Below are positions 22,356-32,061 of a DNA stretch of 64,000 nt, in pieces. The DNA is taken from the NCBI RefSeq assembly GCF_910592395.1, contig NC_088321.1:10108001-10172000 (forward strand). Reading direction: 5' to 3'. Position 1 is the stretch's first letter. Every line of letters begins with the position of its first letter. The notes under the pieces are model-generated. The model saw only the letters and a list, made by a program, of their open reading frames with translations, ran no database searches and was not told the origin of the DNA. The translations under genes were made by a program, and so were the position numbers. The DNA is from Lineus longissimus. Lineage: Eukaryota > Nemertea > Pilidiophora > Heteronemertea > Lineidae.

Positions 22356-22408
22356 AGGGGGGGGGGGGCGGGCGGGCGGGCGCCCGGGGAGCGGGGACGA
22401 GCGGGCAG
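22356..22408 (+). repeat. G-run cluster, quadruplex-prone
   Basis: A run of about 12 G is followed by three GGGC units, CCCGGGG, GCGGGG and GCGGG within 53 bases. This would satisfy any G-quadruplex consensus on the plus strand. No gene is adjacent on either side. Confidence 0.7.
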
Positions 22409-23830
22409 TGACCATATATTAAAACAAAAGATCAACAACCTAACCTCCTTCACTATAACGGACTCCTGATTGGCTGTTCATTAATCGTAGAATGCCCACG
22501 ATATAAAGGCCAGATGTCAATCGTACATATACCACGTTTGTTTGGAGGAGACTACGTTGTTTATGACCATCATTTTTTGGCACTTGCAATTCCAAAGAAT
22601 GTGTTCAATAGTGACAAATGCACATTTTTGCTTCGGATTTTTATGTTATGATTTTAATCTCATCCATTACCTTTGATAAAGACCCTCAATCCTTCATGTG
22701 TGAGTTGAGTTGGCCAAGGGCCATGCAATTACAATAAATTAACTCATATAAGATTTCCTATTATGAACATGATCGACCATATTCAATGGGTTTCTAAGTA
22801 AACACTGCCTACTTTTGTGTGGAAATCAAAAATTTATATACGGTTGAATCATTGGCATGTTACGTTAATTTGTTTGGGAATCACTTGCAACAGACAGCCC
22901 TTAAACAAACCTCTGCTTACAATAGTAATTGAACCATCAATTGTTTTGAATGGCCTCATTCATTAAAGACCCTGACTGACTGCATTGTCGACCAGGAGGG
23001 GAGTTCTCAAAGGTCACCAGTTGTCTAAAAAAAACATTCACCTGTGGCGAGCTTAAAGTAGTCTTAAAATGAAGAATTTAAGAAGAATTTTATAATTTAA
23101 GTGAAAAAAATCTTTGTTGCATCATAGTTCACCCATACATTGTGAAAAAGAACGAAAATTAAATAAAATTAAAAAGTAAGTTTAAAAAATTGCCTGTTAC
23201 ATAATGAAGAGACAGGATTAGCTAGGCCCAAATACAACAGATAAATGACCAACTCAATATACCATTCTCTGCTGAAAACCGCATTCAATTATCTTATTCT
23301 ATCTCTGTGATATTTTTAAAAACCTATGGACATCTACTTTCTGGAAGGACTGTACTTCATTGAGCAATGCCAACATATTTCCCTGTTCATGACAAGACAA
23401 ATTGGTACCCACACTGGCGAATCAAAATGTAAAGCATTTTCCGGTAATAACTGGTAATTACCACACCATTCAAATTATTTTGGGGATAAAAAAGATGTTG
23501 ATTTCAGTGAGCTGAATCCTGCGGTCTTGGCCATTAACAAAAGTTTTGAAATAAGTGTTGACCACAGGTACCATCAATTTGGCTTAAATTGAAATTGAAA
23601 TCCTAAAGTAATTAGAACTCCTCAAAATGAAGTGAATGCCTCTGGAAAACAAAGAATAGACTTCCAACCTTAAAAATGGCATTTCCTTCGTTTTGAACGA
23701 GTTCTATTTTCTTATTTTGAGTTCAAATCCTGGCCAAAATGACGGTGACTATTGTCGAATCTTCACTTCGACTTATATTCTTCAAAACAGACATAATATT
23801 CAGGCATATTGGGTGATATGAATGAAGATT
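22409..23830. other. No gene recognised
   Basis: A+T-rich unique sequence without ORFs of protein-like composition and without a repeat signature I can identify. Confidence 0.4.
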
Positions 23831-23949
23831 GGGTGATATGATATGAAGACTAGCAAATGCTTTTATCTAAATCTCCATGTACATTTACACTAGGCCTTCC
23901 TGTACAAAACCGGAGTAAAAGCATTTGCCAGTCTTTATTCATATCACCC
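23831..23949. mobile_element. Hairpin MITE, 119 bp
   Basis: GGGTGATATGATATGAAGAC with the following TAGCAAATGCTTTTA pairs with TAAAAGCATTTGCCAGTC and TTCATATCACCC across a ~45-base loop. ATT flanks both ends. A partial direct copy GGGTGATATGAATGAAG lies just left, at about 23811. Confidence 0.6.
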
Positions 23950-24032
23950 ATTATCTCTGCCAGTATTTGCTTCCGTTACACGTGTATTGCATGATTGTAT
24001 AATGTACACAAATGTACGCGGCAAGAATGCTC

Positions 24033-24176
24033 GAACGAAATGTCGTATATGTGGCGATTTACTAAAGATCTTCGAGTCTGCTCTAATGAAACCCTGTTTA
24101 ATATGAACGAAATGTCGTATATGTGGCGATTTACTAAAGATCTTCGAGTCTGCTCTAATGAAACCCTGTTTAATAT
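24033..24176 (+). repeat. Perfect 72-bp tandem duplication
   Basis: Two virtually identical 72-base units start at 24033 and 24105 (GAACGAAATGTCGTATATGT...ACCCTGTTTAATAT). The unit is a multiple of three, so a 62-codon frame stays open across both (24-residue repeat, MSYMWRFTKDLRVC), but nothing else marks it as a gene. The near identity implies a recent event. Confidence 0.75.
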
Positions 24177-24890
24177 TGATTAAAGTGAATAATGTATTCC
24201 CAGTTTAAGCCGATTAAAAGTGTTCAAGGGCCAAAACTCACCTCGCTTAAAATAATTGTCTGCACGGACATACCTGATCACACACAAACGTTCCACACGA
24301 TACCAAAATAGTGCGCATAAACCCCCTAAAAATCATTTGTTTTAGGAGAATTTTTTTCTAACAAAGACTTGAAAAACATTATGACAACCTTTTCTGAATT
24401 TTCGAAATAAAAAGAACATAAAAAGTCTTGTAGTTTCGTGGATGAGGTATTTCACCACATTCAGATTGCAATGGCGGCCAATTCAAGCAGTGACAGTAGG
24501 ATTTGCGCCTTACCACACTACCATCACTGCACCAGAGTATGTTACATATATGTTTATTTCCTCCTTTACAAAGAAGATCCTCTTTTCCAAATACAAACTA
24601 CAGAATTACAATAGGTACAAAAGAAGACTTAAAAAATGTACAGAACGAGAACTGGGCCAGTGCCATTACGGCACGAACTATGTTTCTACTACATTGGCTA
24701 GTAGAGCCAGGTTGTCCTCAAGGGTAATACAGGGGGGGGGGGGGCACATCTTCACTTCATAAGCCTATCAGGATGCGTCTAAGGGTCCGACCCACTTAAA
24801 TGTAGGCTGGTGCCTGATCTCAAGACTGATACGCTGTATTGATTATGAGCGCTCCGACAACAAGTTTTAAAATTCAAAAATGTGTAATTT
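24177..24890. other. No gene recognised
   Basis: Unassigned sequence containing a 12-G run at about 24731-24743. No protein-like frame is seen. Confidence 0.35.
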
Positions 24891-25755
24891 TTATGCCCCC
24901 GCCAATGCGTAAAGTATTGCGGAGGCATTATGTTTTACCGATGTCCGTCAGGCGTCAGGCGTCGGGCGTCAGGCGTCTGTAAACTTTTCGTTTCCGCTCA
25001 TTTTAAGGAGAGCGCTTTCAGCGATAACCACGAAACTTTTTTTGTGGGTTGACCTTTACTGAAGGAAGGTTCCTTTCGAAAACGGGCTCGTTCTGATTCC
25101 TATTATGGCCTCCAGGGCGGCATGCTTGAAATTGGTTTCCGTCAATTTCAATTTCAAGGAGAACTGTTTGTCCAATCAAATTCATGTTTGGTATGTACAT
25201 TGGGGGTGACTAGAGGAAGGTTCCTTTCGAAAACAGGCTCGCCCCGATTGTCAATATGGCCACCAGGGCCGCGTGCTTGAAATCAGTTTCCGTCCATTTC
25301 GAGGAGAACCGTTCGTCAGATCAAATTAATTTTTGGTATGTACGTTGGGGGTGACTAGAGGAAGGTTCCTTTCGAAAACAGACTCGTTCCGATTGTCAAT
25401 ATGGCCACCAGGGCGGCGTGCTTGAAATCGGTTTCCGTCAATTGCGAGAACCATTTTTCTGATCAAATTCATTTTTATCCCCCCGCCAATTCGTAATGCA
25501 TTGCGGAGGCATTATGTTTTACCGATGTCCGTTCGTCCCGTCCGTGCGTCCGTGCGTCTGTGCATCCATTAGCCGTCTGTAAACTTTTCGTTTCCGCTCA
25601 TTTTAACGAGAACGCTTTGCGTAATAACAATGTAACTTTTTATGTGGGTAGAAAAAGATAACGTGTACAGCGAGCATTACAGACCAATAACTCTTTCACG
25701 ATGTGCTCACAATGTGCTCACGGGGCATATGCCACGCCTGCGTTGCTCTTGTTTA
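24891..25755 (+). repeat. GCGGAGGCATTATGTTTT repeat with three 150-bp internal units
   Basis: The module GCCAATGCGTAAAGTATTGC then GGAGGCATTATGTTTTACCG, a (GGCGTCA or GTGCGTCC) short repeat, and CTGTAAACTTTTCGTTTCCG occurs twice (24891-25050 and 25472-25650). Between them are three tandem ~148-bp units starting GAGGAAGGTTCCTTTCGAAA (about 25061, 25213 and 25359), each with ATGGCCACCAGGGC. The right end is CATATGCCACGCCTGCGTTG. This is another non-coding, modular element. Confidence 0.6.
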
Positions 25756-26488
25756 CCATTTGTTTAAAGTGAATAATTCATCGAAACCACAACTCAAGTA
25801 CTTCATTTTGCATCAGTATATTTAGGATATTCATGCAAACACGAAAATGTATAGAAACATGATACTGATTGGATAAAGCTGATTTTATTGAGATTAATCG
25901 TGAGGCCGACCCTAATTAGCGCATTATTATTGCCTCAACTACCCCCTTACTAATTCACAATACGACTAGTTGGAGGACGTACAATTAACTCATCCTTTGG
26001 AAACTCATAAAGTGATACCTAGTAAAAAGATAGTGCGATCTACGATTATCTACGATTGTTGTAGAAAAAAGGGCCAAAATCAATGGAGGAAAACACAAGT
26101 GTTTTCCCATTAAAGTTGCCTTAATTCCAATACAAAACCGAATAATCTAGTATGCACTATCCTTTTACCCTACACTTTCTAGTAAGTGTCGAGTGATGAT
26201 GTGACATAACTAATTTACTGGTTTTCAAATTGAAGAAATACAAGGAGGAAGAGGCATAAGACTTTAAGTTACGTATCTAGTCCTGGAGAATGGCTTAGCA
26301 CCGAAGGTGGTGAAAATAAAAGAACACAAGAACCGACACCTTCAGTGATAAAACAAGATATTAAGTACTATCCTGTTCCTAAGAAGCAAGACACTAACTT
26401 CACATGATTTCTTTAACTTACAAAAAAGTGTAAATACTAATAACTTCTTTAAACTTAAGGAAACGACATAGTTCCAGGACTTTTAAGA
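25756..26488. other. Left edge of an A+T-rich block
   Basis: Base composition becomes strongly A+T-rich from about 25750. No ORF is recognised before 26489. Motifs such as TAACTTAAA and CTAGTA recur as in the rest of the block, so the unidentified element below may begin here. Confidence 0.35.
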
Positions 26489-26845
26489 TTGAAAAACAGG
26501 GGAGACTGTTTAAGGATGCAGAAGCAACCGCTATTGAATTACCAGAATCAGTTTAACATAGCTGTATGGTTTGCTACCTCTGGTTGTGGGATTTCAATAG
26601 ACGACCATTTGAATCACAGTGATCATTTGATTAGATCAATTTACATGTTTCATGCTTACTATCAAATGTTAAAGATACTTAAAAATCTAGAGATACCAAC
26701 ACCAGGTGAAGGTATTTTCAATGAAGGTAATAACAACATTAATCGTAAGAAACTTGGAGAGCTATTGAGTGAGTTTGATTTAAAGGACCAGTATGACTTC
26801 TCGGTATTCAATGTAAATGATGGTTGGCAGGATTGGAGTGAGCCA
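26489..26845 (+). pseudogene. Unidentified ORF fragment in A+T-rich block
   Basis: About 115 codons with real protein character: LLNYQNQFNIAVWFATSGCG, then hydrophobic/aromatic helices (IRSIYMFHAYYQMLKILKN) and a Gly/Asn turn. The frame is abruptly replaced at about 26845 by the retroelement sequence that follows. I cannot name the family. Together with 28318-29077 and 30231-30966 it looks like part of a multi-gene mobile or virus-like element. This is inference. Confidence 0.45.
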
Positions 26846-28100
26846 TTCTACGGCAAACTTTTCCTGAAGAAAAGTCTGTTGCTACTGCGTCAGCATTGCA
26901 GACTAGTTCTAGTGATACCAAGAACTGTGAACATGCTTCAGGGAAATGCTGGGAGGTTATGAAACTTTCTCCGGAAGGCCGCCATAAACGTGTATATGTA
27001 GCTAAGCAATGTGGCGCCAAGTGCTCCAAGTGTAATGGTCGCCATCACCTGATTTTGTGTGAGAACAAGCCTGGTAGTGGTACTGGTAGTGGTCGTGCCA
27101 TAAGTGGCAAAAGTAGCGGTAAACCCAAAGTTGGTAACTATTGTAACGAAGGAGAAGTTTCTTCATCTCAGTCAGGCGTTTTGCATACAGTAACTTCATC
27201 TAAGATGAATACAACTAGTACAATGCTGCAAACAGCAAGAGTTAGGGAACAAGGTGAACATGGGTTTACGGAAGCAACCGTGCTTTTTGATCGTGGGGCC
27301 GATAGGTCACACATTTCCTCAAGTCTAGTAAAAAAGGTTAAACCAAAGTGGGTCTCTTCGGAGCCTATATCATATGATGCCTTTGGAGGTAGCAAAAATA
27401 CTGGTAACATGAGTAACTTGTATAATGTGTCATTACAGGATTACTTTGGAAAGACGAGTGTGTCCTTGTGTGCTGCTGAAGTTCCAGTCATCTGCTGTTC
27501 CCTTCTTAGACCCTCTCTACCACAGGATATTCTGAGAAGTTTTGGCCCTGATGTAGTCTTGGCTGACACGGTGTGTGAGGATAGGCAGGTTTCGATTGAT
27601 ATTTTGATTGGGCTTGATTTCTACTGGAAGTTTATCAAAGCTCAAAGTGTCCGTCAGGTGGGTAGTTTAGTAGCACAGGAGTCTTGTTTTGGTTGGATTT
27701 TGTCTGGTTCTTGGACTGAGCCGTCATGCCAGTCACCTAGTTTAGTAACAGTGTCCCCTCAGCTCTTGTGTTTAGAGAACGTGCCAGACTCTGCGCTTCG
27801 AAACTTTTGGGATTTGGAGTCGATTGGTATCGCACCCTTCCCCCCTGATTCTGATGTTTCTAACCCAAAATTTGACCCAGTCTTTCAGAAAAGGTCGCGA
27901 GGTCCGAAGGTTGATATGAGGTGGCGTTGCCATGGAAAATCAGAGGTTGCGAAGAAGAAACTGTTAGATAATGAGAGTCTAGCAAGGAAGCGTTTGAGTA
28001 GCCTGGTACGTCGTCTTGATAAGGATCCGGTCTTGCATGAGAGGCATGATAATGTCTTCAGGGAGTATGAGGCTAGAATTACAGGTCAGATATTAGGAAG
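26846..28100 (+). pseudogene. BEL/Pao retrotransposon gag-pol fragment
   Basis: The open frame carries a zinc-knuckle-like C..CNGRHHLILC (residues ~60-75). Next comes an aspartic-protease segment (VLFDRGADRSHISSSLVKK) with LIGLDFYW and FGWILSG, the order typical of BEL/Pao gag-pol just before reverse transcriptase. The reverse transcriptase, RNase H and integrase are absent and no LTRs flank it. The protease triad, normally Asp-Thr/Ser-Gly, reads Asp-Arg-Gly and is probably inactive. The fragment is embedded in the A+T-rich block and ends near 28100, where the block resumes in another frame. Confidence 0.8.
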
Positions 28101-28317
28101 ATGACGATAACTTAACTCTAGCTAGTGAACCCATACTTGCTGCTATGGCAGAAAAAGACAAAGAGTTACCATTCATAGGTAGAACTAATACTATTCCATG
28201 TATCCATGCAACATAGAATGCCAGAAACATCTTAGAACTTTATTGTTAACATAATACTAAAAATTTAAAAGAATACTAAAAGAATATTAAAGTAACATTA
28301 ATTTTCTCTACAAATAA
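28101..28317 (+). pseudogene. Continuation of the A+T-rich element after the BEL/Pao insert
   Basis: After the break the reading changes to an acidic stretch (DDDNLTLASEPILAAMAEKD, then LPFIGRTN) ending at a stop at 28213-28215, followed by non-coding A+T-rich sequence. It has protein-like composition but is too short to identify. Confidence 0.35.
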
Positions 28318-28672
28318 ATGAAATCTAGTGTTATTGAGCAACAGATGAAACAGATCGGTGTTCTTAGTCAACCTCCTAGTTACCAACTAGGTCAAACCAG
28401 TGCTCAACTAGGGCAACAAAAAACAACTAACTTTCAACTAAATTCTAACAAGAATTTAACGACACAAGGGCTAGTTAACACTGGTACTCGGTAGTTTACA
28501 CTGGTAGTCACGGTCTAGTTAATTCTAGTTGCCAATTAGGTTCAGCTCACTCTCAACTAACCTCAACTAACTCTCAACTAACCTCAACTAACTCTCAACT
28601 AACCTCAACAAACCTCAACTCAAGCTACGCTCTCAGGACTAGCCGATTAGCCCTCAACTGAGTTCCATCTAC
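28318..28672 (+). pseudogene. Gln/Ser/Thr-rich ORF with PPSY motif, frame-broken
   Basis: The ATG at 28318 opens 58 codons (MKSSVIEQQMKQIG, then QPPSYQLGQ) to a stop at 28492. A shifted frame continues with the same Gln/Leu/Thr-rich character through a tandem (CTCAACTAAC) repeat at 28549-28625. PPSY fits the PPxY consensus bound by WW domains and used as a late motif by some viruses. With one short motif this is only suggestive. Confidence 0.35.
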
Positions 28673-29077
28673 TTGACTGATAATAGCCTTAAAGCCAAAC
28701 AAGACCGAGAGGTTTTAGTTGCAACAGGGAAAAGTAAGGATTTCCTTAACAAACAACTAACATCTAATGAATTAGATGTTATGCTAGAGAAGGAAATCAT
28801 TAAATATCATAGACTCTACCAGACAAAGATAAAGATGTCTGCTAGACTTAACGATTCTTTAGGTAAGACAGTACTTAAGGCTTACACTAAATTAACAAAG
28901 TTATTCTTACCTGTTGATGATGAGGAAGAACTTTACAATGATCTTAGAAACGATTACTTAGTAACTAATGAGTTGGACAAATGGTTAGGATGGGTAAGTC
29001 TGAGGTTGGGGGCACTAACTGCCCTTGCTTCAACTACCCTCATTACATTAGGACCCTGTAATGTTTGTAGTTTGTAG
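28673..29077 (+). pseudogene. Unidentified ORF with C-terminal hydrophobic segment
   Basis: About 130 codons with consistent protein character: KSKDFLNKQLTSNELDVMLE, then KIKMSARLNDSLGKTVLKAY, then an acidic turn (PVDDEEELYNDLRNDY). It ends in an amphipathic/hydrophobic WVSLRLGALTALASTTLITL that could be a membrane segment. It likely belongs with the preceding broken frame and with the minus-strand ORFs at 30231-30966. No family is recognised. It may be intact as an ORF, but no promoter or start context supports expression. Confidence 0.4.
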
Positions 29078-29277
29078 TTCATAGCTACAGTTATGTCTGT
29101 TACTATTATTTACTCCTTGGGTGCTAATGTAATCTCAATAATCACATCCTCGGAAATTGGAAACTTGTACAATGGAGCATGGTTGTATAACATCTCAAAA
29201 TCTAATGGTATCTTGAATTAAGGATTCTAAAAGGCCTTAGTCACAGTATATCATTGTTTCTAATACAAAATACATTA

Positions 29278-30216
29278 CGCCTCGTTTTGATCGGAGCGGT
29301 CTTGGTATCGTAACCAATGACCGCCTGGGTAGGTATAAAATTCTGAATTTTAGCAGACGAATTATTTTCACCAAGAAGCAACGACTCAGCCCCACAAAAC
29401 AATGTCAAAGAACACGAGATTTTGAAGTATTCCCCGATATTGGGATTTGTGAAGTATCACGACACTTGACTGGGAATTCCCTTGCTGCGTGACGTCATCT
29501 TCACAAGCAACAATACATGCAATATGGCAGAGTTCCGGACACCAGGCTGGATCATTCTTTGACGAAAACGGAACATATATACCTTTCAAATCGTATTTAA
29601 TTTGTTTAATTTTGAAACCTTTTAGAATAATAATTAATACCTCGCTGTCGGTCATTGGTTGTATAATCAAGACCGCTCGGGTAGACCTCAAATTACGTCC
29701 AAAACCCTCGGCGAAGCGCCTCGGGTTTTGGAACTCAACCAAGGTCCGAAGCTGAGGGTTCAATTTCTATTCTAAAATACCTCAAACTTAAAAAGATAGA
29801 ATTTGTGCGAATTTGGCAAATTCCATCCATCGCCGGCCCGGCCGGAGCGCCGGTAGCGCCGTTGTTTACATTATGTTACGGCAACGTTACAGAAAATGAC
29901 ATGTACATTTTGTACAGCGCGCCTAGGAAGTCCGCATCGGCTCGCTCAAGTGATGCTAAAATCCGCGCAAATGGGCTATTTGGAGCGTTTTTCTCGGCAA
30001 ATATGTGTAGTGCTCATTAAAAAACTTAGGGTGGTTGATGCTTCCTTGACTGATTTGTGTTTGAAGCAGTGTTTTGAGAGCCTCAAACTTCTGAAGTGAG
30101 CTGAAATTCCATTGACGTGACGTGTGCATGGTTTCCACATTTTAGTGCAACCCGAGGGAACTTTGGTAGAGCATCTTGGTTGCGTGTCCAAAACACTCCG
30201 CTCTCAGAACGAGGCT
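29278..30216. mobile_element. Candidate DNA element with short TIRs in the A+T-rich block
   Basis: The left CGCCTCGTTTTGATCGGAGC and the right, in reverse, AGCCTCGTTCTGAGAGCGGA form imperfect inverted ends next to TA on both sides. The interior is clearly richer in G+C than its surroundings (CGGCCCGGCCGGAGCGCCGG at 29832) and includes ACCCTCGGCGAAGCGCCTCG. Open frames on both strands show no known domain. The boundary call is tentative. Confidence 0.4.
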
Positions 30217-30230
30217 TATGCATTTTCCAT

Positions 30231-30692
30231 TTAAAAGTTGACTTTACGGTACCAAGGTATTTTAGAATATAGGTTAGAAAATTTACTAACCATATGTTGT
30301 TTTAATGTAAGCTTACTTTTAGAATAGCACTTTCCATCATAGGTTAAAGGAATTGCAAGTTGACCTTTACTAGAAGGTGTAATTATTTGTTTCATTTGAT
30401 TTTTTTTTTGTTTGGGAGTAAAATCAGAGAGTTCATTATTGTCAGGTAAATAATAAATGTTGTTTCCTTTAACATAAATATGTGGTGCTAGATTACTCAG
30501 TTTGTTCTTGACATATTTCCATTTTGTTCCTTTCAATGCATCTTGTAGTTTATCCACAATAGCGGTGTATTCTAAATCTCTTTCCATCAATTCAGGGACA
30601 ATACCTCTTACTCTTTCTGGTGGAGAGAATGAATTCTCAGTAGTTAAATTACTTTCAAGACCTAGATTAGTATTGTAGCTTATCATCATCAC
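30231..30692 (-). pseudogene. Unidentified minus-strand ORF of the A+T-rich element
   Basis: About 150 codons of basic, Lys/Asn-rich protein (MERDLEYTAIVDKLQDALKG, LAPHIYVKGNNIYYLPDNN, TPKQKKNQMKQI). Short acidic peptide frames immediately upstream (30693-30795, starting MAEGGVDEFVGN and then in another frame DTGDESYDTGILNRLCDDD) suggest a decayed longer gene with frame breaks. No family is recognised. Confidence 0.4.
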
Positions 30693-30810
30693 AAAGTCTA
30701 TTTAAAATACCAGTATCATAACTTTCGTCACCAGTATCAGTTGGTCTAAAACCATCCATTTCCCACAAATTCATCTACTCCACCCTCTGCCATATTTATT
30801 ATTTCTGAAA

Positions 30811-30966
30811 TTATCTAATCAGAAAAACAATAAATGCCCCAGCCACTACATACAGCATGAACTTAATTGTATCATGTGTTTCATTGTCATTTTTGATAGT
30901 GACAGGAGTAACAATATCCTTAATAGGAACATTAGTACCAGTTCTGTCTGTTAGAGCCCTAGAAAA
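30811..30966 (-). pseudogene. Truncated membrane-anchored ORF of the A+T-rich element
   Basis: The minus frame reads ALTDRTGTNVPIKDIVTPVT, then TIKFMLYVVAGAFIVFLIR and a stop at 30811. The product would end in a single C-terminal transmembrane helix. The frame is cut at 30966 where a pearl/HINE-like repeat begins, so the N-terminal part is missing. It lies upstream of, and on the same strand as, the ORF at 30231-30692. Confidence 0.4.
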
Positions 30967-32061
30967 ACCCCTAGAATATATGATGTATCCTTGCCCTCAG
31001 TACCTTCCATAAAAATATTATTGAAAATAAGTCACTATTAAGCGATATAGTGCACTTTTCACCTTTTTTAGCTCACCTCTGGGGAGCTTATACGATACTG
31101 TGGCGTCCGTCGTCCATTAGTGGAGCACGTTTCGTCACCGCTAGGGCTAGATGGCTAAAACTTGGTGTCATGGTAGCTTTGGGCATATTGCCCAGATGTA
31201 TTTTTCTTTTTGGCTTTCTGGCCTCCAGGTGACCATCTTGGAAATAGTTTTTTGCCTTTTTGAAGCTAATGGTAGTATGTAGAGTGACGAAATTTTTATA
31301 GTGGGTGTATCTATCTGTTGAACAGATGTCAACCAATTTCCATGTGAGATGTACATTCTTCAATAACCCTGAAATTCAGTCAACTTATACCCAAATTGCT
31401 ATACTTAGATGGTATCAGTAATTTTCTTTGGCGCCATTGAGCTGAGAAGAATAATATTATTCAATGGAATCAGAACTGGTGAAACTAGCCAGGAACTGTT
31501 CTCCCCATATCCACTGCAAATGACATGCATGATATTCCCCGAGGTGAGCACATGGTCCCTTGACCACTTCATAAGTTTTGGCCCCCTGGTGGCCAAGTTG
31601 AGAATCAGATCAGACCGAAATTCGGTGTCAGAAGTAGGGAGACATGTGTACCATATTTCAAGTTCATAGCTTTATTGGTTAAGAAACGTGCCATAGTAAC
31701 ACTCAAACAGCCAATTTACACCTTGAAAATTAGGTCCAATCAAAATCCGCATGACGTGTGATGTATCCTTACCAGTAGGAGAACCTACCATAAACATTTT
31801 ATCGAAAATGAGTCACTCATTAAGAGATATCACACTCTTTAGGTTTCCACTTTTGGCCCCCTGGTGGCCAAATCAAGAATCAGATCGGACCGAAATTCAT
31901 AGTCAGAGGTCACCTGACCTGGTGGGTCTTATGTATGAAGTTTCAAGTTCATAGCCCTAGCGGTTGAGAAACGTGCCACTGTTTTTGAAACAGGATACGG
32001 ACGAGGACGAGGACGACGGACGATGGACACTTGTGTTGTCTAGACTCCCCTAGGGTGAGCC
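30967..32061 (+). mobile_element. Pearl/HINE-like element, 5' truncated, hosting a nested copy
   Basis: Core sequence (GATGTATCCTTGCCCTCAGT..GTCACTATTAAGC) runs to 31069, is interrupted, and resumes at 31574 with AGTTTTGGCCCCCTGGTGGC. It continues through a second core, a GACGAGGACGAGGACGAC tract and the 3' end CCCCTAGGGTGAGCC. The 5' end is lost at the junction with the A+T-rich block. Confidence 0.65.
31070..31573 (-). mobile_element. Pearl/HINE-like element nested in inverse orientation
   Basis: On the plus strand it begins AGCTCACCTCTGGGGAGCTT with GTCCGTCGTCC, the inverse of the family 3' end. It finishes GGTGAGCACATGGTCCCTTG, the inverse of the family 5' end (compare CAGGGACCATGTGCTCACC at 10755). 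The host sequence CACCTTTTTT/AGTTTTGGCC is continuous across it when compared with the uninterrupted copy at 34575. Confidence 0.65.

Noticed and set aside
29386-29763. Minus-strand 125-codon and plus-strand 88-codon frames
   Set aside because: They overlap on opposite strands within a candidate non-autonomous DNA element. The sequence contains repeat motifs shared with 53095-53245.
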